Part shown: positions 48,994 through 57,175 of the stretch, one piece after another | How positions within the stretch are numbered: position 1 is the first letter of the stretch | Layout: each line of letters starts with the position of its first letter | NCBI GenBank assembly: GCA_036396535.1 | Contig: DASWKR010000065.1 | Location: 1 to 64,000, forward strand | DNA length: 64,000 bases | Reading direction: 5' to 3' | From: Acidimicrobiia bacterium | Lineage (GTDB): Bacteria; Actinomycetota; Acidimicrobiia; Spongiisociales; UBA5794 | Program-made: the position numbers and the translations under genes | The notes under the pieces: generated by a model | What the model was told of the DNA's origin: nothing | Database searches by the model: none | Seen by the model: only the letters and a program-made list of their open reading frames with translations

Positions 48994-50726
48994 CCGAGCG
49001 ATCACAGAGCGTCAGCGGCGTCGGCCGCGTCATGGGCGTGCAGCACTCGACGACGAGCGAGTTCCGCGTTGCCCTCGACGACGACGACTATCTCCAGCTC
49101 GACGACCTCGTCGTTGTCCGCACCCAGGTGCCCAAACAGGGGGAGGTGCGCACCTACGGGATCGTCACCGAGGTGGAGGCGAAGCACGAGGGCGCCCAGT
49201 TCGAGAGCGACACCCACCTCATCGGGGCGGGCGTGCTCCCCGGCCAGAAGGTGCGGTCCGCCCAAGTGGCCGTGACGCGGGTCGAGCCCGAGATCTGGGT
49301 AGCCCCCGACCCGGGGGAGATCGTCGAGCGGGCGTCCGGCGAAGCCAGGGAGAAGGCCCTCTACGTCGACGAGATGGCCCGCCCGCTCCCCATCGGCATC
49401 GGCAGGGACGGCGAGCCCGCCTACATCGACCTCGACTTTTTCGACGGACGCAAGGGCGGGCACATGTCCATCAGCGGCATCTCCGGCGTCGCCACCAAGA
49501 CGTCGTTCGCTCTGTTCTTCCTGCGGCTGCTGAGCGGCAGGCCCGACGTCGTCGGGGAGGGAGCCGCCAACCTTCGGGTGCTCGTGTTCAACGTGAAGGG
49601 CGAGGACCTGCTGTGGTTGGACAAGCAGAACAAGTACTTCGACGACGACGCCGCCCTCCGCTGGGAGCGGCTCGGTGTGTCGCCTGCTCCGTTCCCGTCC
49701 GTCTCGTTCTGGGCGCCCCCGGCGGCGCGCAGCGGCGACGTCGTCGTCCCGGACACGGGAGGGAGGCAGGTCGGTGTCGACGCCTTCGCCTGGACCCCGC
49801 GCGAGTTCGTCGAGGAGGGTTTGCTGCGGTTCTTGTTCACCGACTCGAACGACGCCCGCAACCAGATCCCGTTCATCGAAGAGCGGGTTCGCTCACAGCT
49901 GGCCAGGTACTCCGTCGACGTGGCCGGCGAGCCCGGCGCCGTCGTTCTCCGAGACCCGGCAGAGGGCCACAAACCGGGCGAGTTCGTCGGCCCGAACAAG
50001 GGCGAGCGGGTGATCCGCGACCTACGCGGCCTGGTCGAGGCGATCGAGGAGTTCGTCGAGCCGGAGGATCACGAACCGGACCAGCGGTGGACGGGACGAG
50101 CCCAGGTCGGGACCATCTCGGCGTTCATGCGGCGCCTCCATGCCGCTGCGCACCGGCTCGGGCATCTCGTGAGGGCCGGCGAGAGCCGCCGCATCGACCG
50201 CCGGGCATCCCAGGTGACCGTCGTGGCGATCCAATCGCTGCACGACCTCGGGCAGCGGTTCGTCGTCGGCGCCCTTCTCGCCGAGACGTTCGCCGAGAAG
50301 GAGCAGACGGGCCAGCGCCTCCCGCTGTCTGTGATCGTCCTCGACGAGTTGAACAAGTACGCCCCCCGCGAAGGAGCCAGTCCACTGAAGGACATGCTCA
50401 TCGACATCGCCCAACGGGGCCGGTCGCTCGGTGTGCTCCTCGTCGGCGCCCAGCAGACGGCGAGCCGAGTGGCGCCCGAGGTGATGGAGAACGCCGCCAT
50501 CAAAGTCGCCGGCCGGCTCGACGCAGCCGAGGCGGAACGATCCGAGTACGGGTGGATGCTGCCGTCGACCCGGGCGAGGGCACGCCTGCTCAAGCCGGGC
50601 ACGATGGTCGTCAGCCAGCCGGCGATCCCGGTCCCCCTCGTGCTCGACTTCCCGTTCCCACCATGGGCGACACGCAAGGAAGAGGTCGCCGAGGGGAGTG
50701 ACGGCGACCCGTTCCGCGGCCTGTGA
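48990..50726 (+). CDS. herA: HerA-like hexameric DNA translocase with variant P-loop
   Basis: The 578-residue protein has an N-terminal HAS-type beta barrel (GVGRVMGVQHSTTSEFRVAL, then YGIVTEVEAKHEG). A FtsK/HerA-like ATPase core follows. The Walker A region reads SISGISGVATKTS (about 160-172), with Lys170-Thr171, and differs from the usual GxTGSGKS. Walker B is VIVLDELNKYAP with Asp452 and Glu453. QRGRSLGVLLVGAQQTASRV and the Arg-rich C-terminal sensor region follow. HerA translocates DNA and powers NurA in end processing. It lies between the NurA-like and SbcD genes, all on one strand. Confidence 0.83.
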   Translation: MTERSQSVSGVGRVMGVQHSTTSEFRVALDDDDYLQLDDLVVVRTQVPKQGEVRTYGIVTEVEAKHEGAQFESDTHLIGAGVLPGQKVRSAQVAVTRVEPEIWVAPDPGEIVERASGEAREKALYVDEMARPLPIGIGRDGEPAYIDLDFFDGRKGGHMSISGISGVATKTSFALFFLRLLSGRPDVVGEGAANLRVLVFNVKGEDLLWLDKQNKYFDDDAALRWERLGVSPAPFPSVSFWAPPAARSGDVVVPDTGGRQVGVDAFAWTPREFVEEGLLRFLFTDSNDARNQIPFIEERVRSQLARYSVDVAGEPGAVVLRDPAEGHKPGEFVGPNKGERVIRDLRGLVEAIEEFVEPEDHEPDQRWTGRAQVGTISAFMRRLHAAAHRLGHLVRAGESRRIDRRASQVTVVAIQSLHDLGQRFVVGALLAETFAEKEQTGQRLPLSVIVLDELNKYAPREGASPLKDMLIDIAQRGRSLGVLLVGAQQTASRVAPEVMENAAIKVAGRLDAAEAERSEYGWMLPSTRARARLLKPGTMVVSQPAIPVPLVLDFPFPPWATRKEEVAEGSDGDPFRGL

Positions 50727-50736
50727 GGACCGCACT

Positions 50737-51909
50737 ATGAAGGTCCTGCACACCTCGGACTGGCACGTGGGAAAGCGGATCGGGCGGTACGACCGCAGCG
50801 CCGAGTATCGCGAGGTCATCGACGAGGTCGTGGCGATCGCCACCGCAGAGCGAGTCGACCTCGTGCTCCACTCCGGAGACGTCTTCGACCGGCCGATGCC
50901 GCCCGTCGAGGCGCTCCAGATCGCCTTCGATGGCCTCGTGAGCCTCTCGGACGGCGGCCGCAGGCCTGTCGTCGTCATCGCCGGGAACCACGACTCGCCC
51001 GGCTTCTTCGAGGCGCTCGCTCCATTCATGGCGCCGCAGAACATCCATCTCGTCGGCGAGGTCAAGCGGCCTGACGCCGGGGCGGTCATCGAGGTCGAAA
51101 CGGCGGCCGGGCGCGCCGTGATCAGCTGCTTCCCGTTCCTCAGGGAGGGGAGGGTCGTCGACTTCCTGGCAGAGGCCGACGAGTGGTACAAGCACTACGC
51201 CGACCGTCTGCGCCGCATCTCCGAAGCGTATGCGACGAAGGCGGCCGAGCTGGCAGGGGCGGACGCCGTGACGTTCCTCCTCGCCCACTTCCTCGTCGGG
51301 GGCGTCAAGGTCCACGGGCACGGCGCCCCGCGCGGCGAGCGCCAGCTCCACATGGGCGAGGCATACGCGGCGACGCCTGAGGCGATCCCCCCGGGGCCGC
51401 AGTACGTGGCGCTCGGGCACATCCACGCTCCCCAACCGGTACCGGGAGCGAAGGTCCCGGCCGAGTATGCCGGTTCGCTCCTCGAGCTCGACTTCGGCGA
51501 GGCAGGCGAGAAGAAGCGGGTCGTCGTCGTCGACGCCGAGCCGGGGCTACCCGCCAAGGTCAAGTCGATACAGCTCACGAAGGGCAGACGGCTCGTGCGC
51601 GCCAGCGGAGGGTGGCAGGACCTGCTCGTCCGCGACGACCTCAGGGAGGCGTACCTCGACCTGACCGTCGACACCGCCGGACCAGACCCCGGGCTCGCCG
51701 ACAGGGCCCGCACCGAGTACGACTACCTCGTCAAGGTCCGGGCGGAGTACCCGCGCCTGGAGCAGAGCTCGGGAGCCGCTCATGAGGCCCGCTCGCTCGA
51801 GGAGCTCTACGCCGACTTCCACGCCGACCGTCACGGGATCGCCGCAGACGAGCTCACCCTCGAGCTGTTCCGCGACATCATGGAAGAGGCGGCCGGTGCG
51901 CCCGCTTGA
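50737..51909 (+). CDS. sbcD: SbcD (Mre11-type) nuclease
   Basis: The 390-residue calcineurin-fold nuclease has all phosphoesterase motifs: LHTSDWHVGKRIG, LVLHSGDVFDRP, VVIAGNHDSPGFF, and ALGHIHAPQPVPG. It is the nuclease of the SbcCD/Mre11-Rad50 complex, which opens hairpins and trims protein-blocked DNA ends. It starts 10 bp after the HerA-like gene and overlaps sbcC by 14 bp. The C-terminal capping region ends in an acidic helix, which is the likely SbcC contact. Confidence 0.95.
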   Translation: MKVLHTSDWHVGKRIGRYDRSAEYREVIDEVVAIATAERVDLVLHSGDVFDRPMPPVEALQIAFDGLVSLSDGGRRPVVVIAGNHDSPGFFEALAPFMAPQNIHLVGEVKRPDAGAVIEVETAAGRAVISCFPFLREGRVVDFLAEADEWYKHYADRLRRISEAYATKAAELAGADAVTFLLAHFLVGGVKVHGHGAPRGERQLHMGEAYAATPEAIPPGPQYVALGHIHAPQPVPGAKVPAEYAGSLLELDFGEAGEKKRVVVVDAEPGLPAKVKSIQLTKGRRLVRASGGWQDLLVRDDLREAYLDLTVDTAGPDPGLADRARTEYDYLVKVRAEYPRLEQSSGAAHEARSLEELYADFHADRHGIAADELTLELFRDIMEEAAGAPA

Positions 51910-54406
51910 GCTGCGGATCGCCAACTTCCGCTCGTACTTCGGGGCGCCCGTCGTGTTCGACTTCCGGGGGAGGCGCCTCACCGGCATCGTCGGGCCGATC
52001 GGAAGCGGGAAGTCTTCCATACTCGACGCCGTCTCCTTCGCCCTGTACGGGCGGACCTCGACGATCGCCGGAGCCACGAAGTCGCTGATCCATCAGCGTG
52101 CCGACGGGGCGACGGTCGCCCTTCGGTTCGAGGTCGACGGGGAGGTGTGGCAGGTGATGCGCGCCCCGCGGCGCAAGGGTCAGAGCCAGCACGCCCTCGT
52201 CCACCTCGCAGCAGACGCCGACGACGCCGAGGAGCTGCAACGGGTCGTCCTCGAGGCGGACGTCAATGCCAAGGTGATCGAACTGCTCGGGCTCGAGTTC
52301 GATGCCTTCTCCCGCTCCGTCCTCCTGGCGCAAGGCCGGTTCGCCGAGTTCCTCTCGTCGCAGCCGGCGGAGCGCGACCGTGTCCTCAAGGGCGTCTTCG
52401 GGCACGATCGAATCGACGCCATGCGCGAGGTCGCCAAGGAGCACGTGCGAGCCGAGTCCGCCGAGCTCGACAGGCTCGCCGGCAGGCTCGATCAGCTCGC
52501 CCGCCTCGAGCAGCGCCTCGTCGAGAACCGTGCCGCCATCCTCGATCTCGACGAGCGCATCGAGCGCCTCCAGAAGGCTGAGCCGGCTTTCGTCGACCTC
52601 GACGAGCGGGAAGCGACCGCCAGGGCGGCAGGGGAGTCGGCACGCAAGCGCCTCGATGAGGTGGCCGCCCATGCCGTCAGGCTGCCTTCGGATGACGTCG
52701 TCGCCGGACAGATCGCCGAGGCGGAGGAGGCAGGGGCCAAACGCGCCGAGCTGGCGTCACGGCTGGACGAGGCGCAGGCCACGCTCGTCGAGGCCGAGCA
52801 GGCGGTCGAGGACGCCGAGCTGGCGGGATCGGCAGAGACCATCGAGCAGGCGGGCGCGGCGCTCGCCAGGCGCCAAGCGGCGCTCACACGGGTCAAGGAG
52901 ATCGAGGCGAAGCTCGCCGAGCTCGTCGAGACGGAAGCGGCTGCTTCCCGGGAGGGGAAGCGTACCGCCGCCTCACAGGCGAAGGCCGCCGCCCGGGTCG
53001 AGTCGACGGCGGCATCCCTGGCGGAGGCGTCGAACGCCCGCCAGGCGGCGGAGGGGCGCGCCCGGGAGGCTCGCCACCTCGACATGGCGGATGCACTCCG
53101 TGCGGGCCTCGAGCCGGGCCACCTGTGCCCCGTGTGCCGCCAGGCCGTCCATGAGGTGCCCCCGCAGAGTGGCAGTGCGCTCGCCGCTGCCGAGCGAGCA
53201 CTCGTCGAGGCGGGCGAGCGCCATGTTGCCGCTTCCGAAGCGCTGGCCGCCGCCGAGGCCGACGTCTCGGAGGCGCGCGATGCGGCGACGAGGGCCGAGA
53301 TGCTCGCCGCCACCATCGAGGCCGAGGTCGTGGCGTGGCGTCAGCAGCGCGTCGCGGCCGAGGCGGTCGTCGCCGACATCGACGCCGCGCTGGCCTCCCT
53401 GCTCGGTGACGGGGACGCGGCAGCCCTGCTCGACGAGGCTCGAGCGTCGTTGCGGGCACTGGGCGGCGCGGCGGCCGAGGCACGCAAGGCCCTCGACAGG
53501 GCCAGGGGAGCGCACGACGAGGCGATCGTCGCCGAGCAGACGGCGGGCAGGCAGGTGGCGGAGCTCCGGGTGCTCCTCACGGACATCGCCGCCCGCCTCG
53601 ACACGCAGCTGAGCGCCGCCGAGGGTGCCGCCGGTGTCGCGGCAGCCTTCCTCGAGGTCAAGGCGGCATGGTCGGAGACGGTCGCCACGCTGGGGGAACG
53701 GGTCACCGTTTCGTCCGCCGAGGTCGAGGCGGTCGGCACGGAGAGAGACAGGCTGCGAGGCGAGCTCGACATCGAGAAGGACATCGTCACCGAGTTGGGA
53801 GGGGCCATCGCCCGCTCCAAGCTCCTCGCCGAGCAGATCGACGCCGACGTAGCCGAGGTCGAGGCAGCGAGCGCCCTCGCCACCGAGCGCGAGCTCCTGA
53901 TCGGGCGGATCGCCTCGCTCGAGCGGATCGCCGGTGATCTCACGAACGCCGGGTTCATCCGGTTCCTGCTCGACGACGAGCGGGCAAGGCTCGCCGACCT
54001 CGGCAGCGAGCACTTCCAGCGCCTCTCCTTCGGCCGCTATCGATTCACCGAGGACGGCAAGTTCGACATCGTCGACCTCGCCGCCGCCGACGCGGTGCGG
54101 AAGGCGGACAGCCTCTCGGGCGGGGAGACGTTCGTGGCGTCGCTCGGACTGGCGCTCGCCCTCGCCGAGATGGTGAGCGGCGTCGGCGGAAGGCTCGACG
54201 CCTTCTTCATCGACGAGGGGTTCGGGTCGCTCGACCCGGAGCACCTCGACTTGGCGATGGACGGCATCGAGGCCCTGGCGGCGGGGGAGGGCACGAGGCT
54301 CGTGGTGGTGGTCAGCCACGTGCCGGAGCTGAGACAACGCGTCGAAGACCTCATCGAGCTCGATCGCGACCCCGTCACGGGGGACACGAAAGTCCTCCGC
54401 AGCTGA
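51896..54406 (+). CDS. sbcC: SbcC (Rad50-type) ATPase with zinc hook
   Basis: The 836-residue SMC-like ATPase has the N-terminal Walker A GPIGSGKS at 33-40 and a Q-loop region with LLAQGRFAEFLSS. A long coiled-coil follows, interrupted by the zinc hook CPVC at 411-414. The C-terminal ABC signature DSLSGGETFVASLGLALALA and Walker B FFIDEGFGSLDPEHLD complete the ATPase. It tethers and unwinds DNA ends and gates SbcD. The GTG at 51896 was chosen inside the end of sbcD. The coiled-coil is shorter than in E. coli SbcC (about 1,050 residues). It ends the four-gene operon. Confidence 0.96.
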   Translation: MRPLELRIANFRSYFGAPVVFDFRGRRLTGIVGPIGSGKSSILDAVSFALYGRTSTIAGATKSLIHQRADGATVALRFEVDGEVWQVMRAPRRKGQSQHALVHLAADADDAEELQRVVLEADVNAKVIELLGLEFDAFSRSVLLAQGRFAEFLSSQPAERDRVLKGVFGHDRIDAMREVAKEHVRAESAELDRLAGRLDQLARLEQRLVENRAAILDLDERIERLQKAEPAFVDLDEREATARAAGESARKRLDEVAAHAVRLPSDDVVAGQIAEAEEAGAKRAELASRLDEAQATLVEAEQAVEDAELAGSAETIEQAGAALARRQAALTRVKEIEAKLAELVETEAAASREGKRTAASQAKAAARVESTAASLAEASNARQAAEGRAREARHLDMADALRAGLEPGHLCPVCRQAVHEVPPQSGSALAAAERALVEAGERHVAASEALAAAEADVSEARDAATRAEMLAATIEAEVVAWRQQRVAAEAVVADIDAALASLLGDGDAAALLDEARASLRALGGAAAEARKALDRARGAHDEAIVAEQTAGRQVAELRVLLTDIAARLDTQLSAAEGAAGVAAAFLEVKAAWSETVATLGERVTVSSAEVEAVGTERDRLRGELDIEKDIVTELGGAIARSKLLAEQIDADVAEVEAASALATERELLIGRIASLERIAGDLTNAGFIRFLLDDERARLADLGSEHFQRLSFGRYRFTEDGKFDIVDLAAADAVRKADSLSGGETFVASLGLALALAEMVSGVGGRLDAFFIDEGFGSLDPEHLDLAMDGIEALAAGEGTRLVVVVSHVPELRQRVEDLIELDRDPVTGDTKVLRS

Positions 54407-54412
54407 TCCTGT

Positions 54413-55216
54413 TCACGCCAGGAGCAGCTTCTCCACTCGGCGCGCCGCGACGGCCAAGCCGATGGCGGCCATCACGACGAGGTACGCCACATGGCCTGCG
54501 ATGCTCCAGTCGACCGTGCCCAGCGTGAAGGCACGCAGCATGTCGACGACGTGGTAGAGCGGGGTGAAGCGGGCGACGGCCTGCAGCCAGCCGGGGTAGA
54601 TCGACAGTGGGAAGAACGTCGCCGAGAACAGGAACATCGGCAGGATCGCCAGCGTGATGAGGTCGAAGTCCTGCCACGATCGCATGAAGGTCGTCGCCGC
54701 CATCCCGACGGCGCCGAACGCCAGGCCGGCGAGCATCGCCCCCGGCAGCGCCAGGAGCCCGAGAGGCGACGTGAGCAAGCCCATCACGACCATGACGATG
54801 ATGAAGGCCAGCGAGTACAGGGTCGCCCTGATCTGTGACCAGGTGATCTCGCCCAGCGCCACGTCCTGCGGGCTCAGCGGGGTCGCCAGGATCCCGTCGT
54901 AGGTTCTCTCGTAGGTCAGCTTGAAGAAGATGCCGAAGGACTCGAAGACGGGGCCGTTCATCGCCGATGCCCCCAGCAGTGCCGGAGCGACGAAGGCGGC
55001 GTACGTCACGATCCTGCCGTCGACGAGGGTGATGTCGCCGACGAGCTGCCCGAGGCCGACCGTGATCGAGAACAGGTAGAACACCGGCTCGAAGAAGCCC
55101 GAGACGATCACTCCCCAGATCTGCCGGTAGACGAGGTAGTTGCGTTCCACGAGCCGGGTGGCGCGCCTGAACCCGAACCGGGTCGGGAGGACACGAAGGA
55201 AGGCGCCCGACGTCAC
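54413..55216 (-). CDS. ABC-2 type transporter permease, first of two
   Basis: About 267 residues with six hydrophobic segments match the ABC-2/NodJ-type membrane subunit. They include RQIWGVIVSGFFEPVFYLFS, ERTYDGILATPLSPQDVALG and ILPMFLFSATFFPLSIYPGW, whose LFSATFFP motif is typical. It is the last gene of the exporter operon and starts in the stop codon of the paralogous permease (GTGA). A heterodimer of the two permeases with the ATPase is likely. The exported substrate is unknown; such exporters handle polysaccharides, lipids or drugs. Confidence 0.88.
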   Translation of the reverse strand: MTSGAFLRVLPTRFGFRRATRLVERNYLVYRQIWGVIVSGFFEPVFYLFSITVGLGQLVGDITLVDGRIVTYAAFVAPALLGASAMNGPVFESFGIFFKLTYERTYDGILATPLSPQDVALGEITWSQIRATLYSLAFIIVMVVMGLLTSPLGLLALPGAMLAGLAFGAVGMAATTFMRSWQDFDLITLAILPMFLFSATFFPLSIYPGWLQAVARFTPLYHVVDMLRAFTLGTVDWSIAGHVAYLVVMAAIGLAVAARRVEKLLLA

Positions 55217-55995
55217 TTGACCAGCCGCCGCTCGAGTCTCGCCGTTGCCAGGACGAGTCCACCGGCGGCCACGGCGAGGAGGAACAGGGCGTGCACCATC
55301 CACGGCCAGGCGCTCGGGGTGCCGAGCGCCGCGCTTCTCGTCAGCTCGACCCCGTGCCACAGGGGCGTGAGCCACGCCAGCGGCCTGATCCAGGCGGGGA
55401 GCTGCGTGATCGGGAAGAACGTTCCCGAGAACAGGAACATGGGCGTGATCCCGAACCTGAAGAGGGAGGAGAGGCTCGTGTCGTTCTCGAGGCCGGTCGT
55501 GAAGGCCAGGACCGCGGCGCCGACGGCGAGGCCGGTGAGAGTTGCCGGCACCGAGGCGAGCAGGGCCCGCGGCACGCTGAAGGCGCCGAAGGCCGACCCG
55601 ACGAGGCCGTAGACACACACGACGAAGGCGGTGCGAGTCGTCACCCACGAGAGGTGCCCGGCCATGATGTCGCCGACCTCCATCGGCGTGGCCAGCACTC
55701 CGTCATAGGTTCGCAGCCACTTGATCCCGGCCATCACCGGCCACGAGCTGTCACCAGCCGCTGCCTGCATGGCGGTCGCCGCCATCAAGCCCGGAGCCAG
55801 GAACGCCAGGTACGTGAAGCCTCGAAGCGCCGGATCTCCCGTTCCGCCATCGACGAGGCTCCCCAGGCCGAGCCCCATCGCGGCGAGAAACATCACCGGG
55901 TTGAGGAACGAGGAGATCACGGACGCACGCCATGTGTGCCGGTACACCCTGGCCCGCGACTCGAAGTACGAGAGGGCGCCGCGAGTCGCCGTCAC
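55213..55995 (-). CDS. ABC-2 type transporter permease, second of two
   Basis: The 260-residue permease is related to the following one: VYRHTWRASVISSFLNPVMF, LRTYDGVLATPMEVGDIMAG and GITPMFLFSGTFFPITQLPA, with the same LFSxTFFP motif. It starts in the stop codon of the ATPase gene (GTGA) and ends in the start of its paralogue, so all three genes are translationally coupled. The family matches the NodJ/DrrB-type exporters. Confidence 0.88.
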   Translation of the reverse strand: MTATRGALSYFESRARVYRHTWRASVISSFLNPVMFLAAMGLGLGSLVDGGTGDPALRGFTYLAFLAPGLMAATAMQAAAGDSSWPVMAGIKWLRTYDGVLATPMEVGDIMAGHLSWVTTRTAFVVCVYGLVGSAFGAFSVPRALLASVPATLTGLAVGAAVLAFTTGLENDTSLSSLFRFGITPMFLFSGTFFPITQLPAWIRPLAWLTPLWHGVELTRSAALGTPSAWPWMVHALFLLAVAAGGLVLATARLERRLVK

Positions 55996-56921
55996 TCGAC
56001 GAGGGACCTTCCCGTGAGGCGCAGGAACACGTCCTCGAGGCTGCTGCGCCGCGCCACGATGGTCTCGGGCGCCAGGCCTCGGGCGTGCACCTCGGCGGTG
56101 GTGGCGTCGGCGTCGTCGGTGTAGAGCAGCAAGCGATCGGGGAGCATCTCGATCCGCTTGGCGACGCCGTCGAGTTGCTCGAGCGCTCCGTCCTGGGTCC
56201 CGACCGGGAACCTCAACTCGACGACCTCGCGAGGGCTGTACTTCTCGATGAGCTGGCGCGGCGAGCCTTCGGCGACGATCTTGCCTTTGTCCATCACGAC
56301 CAGCCTGTCGCAGAGCTGCTCGGCCTCGTCCATGTAATGGGTGGTGATGATCAGGGTGACGCCGTCCTGCTTGAGCCGGTAGAGGCGGTCCCAGAGGAGG
56401 TGTCGCGCCTGCGGGTCGAGACCGGTCGTCGGCTCGTCGAGGAGGAGCAGGTCCGGCTTGTTGATCAGCGATCGGGCGATCGTGAGGCGGCGCTTCATCC
56501 CGCCCGACAGCGAGCTGACCTTGGAGTCACCTCTGTCCTCCAGTTGCGCGAAGGCAAGAAGCTCGCGGATGCGCTCCCTGATGACGGAGCGGGGCAGGTC
56601 GAAGTACCGCCCGTAGATCATCAGGTTGGCGGCGACGGGCAACTCGGTGTCGAGGTTGTCCTCCTGGGGCACGACGCCGAGGCGGGCGCGGATTGCGGCC
56701 CCGTCCCGGTCCGGGTCGAGGCCGAGCACGGTGAGCTCGCCCGAGGTCACGGGGGACACGGCGCCGATCATCCGCATCGTCGAGCTCTTGCCCGCCCCGT
56801 TGGGCCCCAGGAATCCGAACGCCTCGCCCATCCTGACCTCGAAGTCGATCCCGTCGACCGCAACGAAATCGGCGAATCGCTTGGTGAGGTTGCGGGCGGC
56901 CACGAGCGGCTGGGCGGACAT
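55992..56921 (-). CDS. ABC transporter ATP-binding protein (NodI/DrrA type)
   Basis: The 309-residue ATPase has Walker A FLGPNGAGKSSTMRM, the Q-loop VVPQEDNLD, the signature LSGGMKRRL, Walker B LLLLDEPTTGLD and a switch His in LIITTHYMDEAEQL. PQEDNLD is characteristic of the NodI branch. A C-terminal extension (about 220-309) is usual in the DrrA/NodI group. It energises the two downstream permeases. TAACCT (complement of 56931-56936) lies 9 nt before the ATG. Confidence 0.93.
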   Translation of the reverse strand: MSAQPLVAARNLTKRFADFVAVDGIDFEVRMGEAFGFLGPNGAGKSSTMRMIGAVSPVTSGELTVLGLDPDRDGAAIRARLGVVPQEDNLDTELPVAANLMIYGRYFDLPRSVIRERIRELLAFAQLEDRGDSKVSSLSGGMKRRLTIARSLINKPDLLLLDEPTTGLDPQARHLLWDRLYRLKQDGVTLIITTHYMDEAEQLCDRLVVMDKGKIVAEGSPRQLIEKYSPREVVELRFPVGTQDGALEQLDGVAKRIEMLPDRLLLYTDDADATTAEVHARGLAPETIVARRSSLEDVFLRLTGRSLVE

Positions 56922-56958
56922 CAGCCCGCCAGGTTAGAAGCCCGCCGTGGCAGCTAGT

Positions 56959-57122
56959 GCTTCGACCAGCAACCTACGGTTGCTGGTCGAGTTTGTCGCC
57001 TGCGCCCCTAACGGGGCTTCGACTCTGCTGGTGCGGCCTGCCGGCCGCGCCTATTGCCCTGGTCGAAGCGGCAAGCCGCTCCGCCCAGTACGAGGGGGCC
57101 GGCACAAGGGCCGCCCCCTCGT
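56959..57122. repeat. Nested inverted-repeat element C
   Basis: An 11-bp inverted repeat (GCTTCGACCAG at 56959-56969 and CTGGTCGAAGC at 57059-57069) encloses a perfect 13-bp hairpin at 56962-56990 and smaller hairpins GCCCC-TAAC-GGGGC (57004-57017) and GCGGCC-TGCC-GGCCGC (57033-57048). AGCGGC-AA-GCCGCT (57067-57080) and ACGAGGGGG/CCCCCTCGT (57090-57122) follow. It fills most of the divergent gap between the exporter ATPase and the CoA-transferase genes. Confidence 0.75.
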
Positions 57123-57175
57123 GCACCCCCACCAAGCATGCGAACGTTTCTGGTCGCCGCACTAGCGTCGCAAGG

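Noticed and set aside
48037-50726. HerA-NurA pair as an antiviral defence system
   Set aside because: Coupling with sbcD and sbcC points to DNA repair, and no other defence or mobile genes are near. A defence role cannot be excluded.
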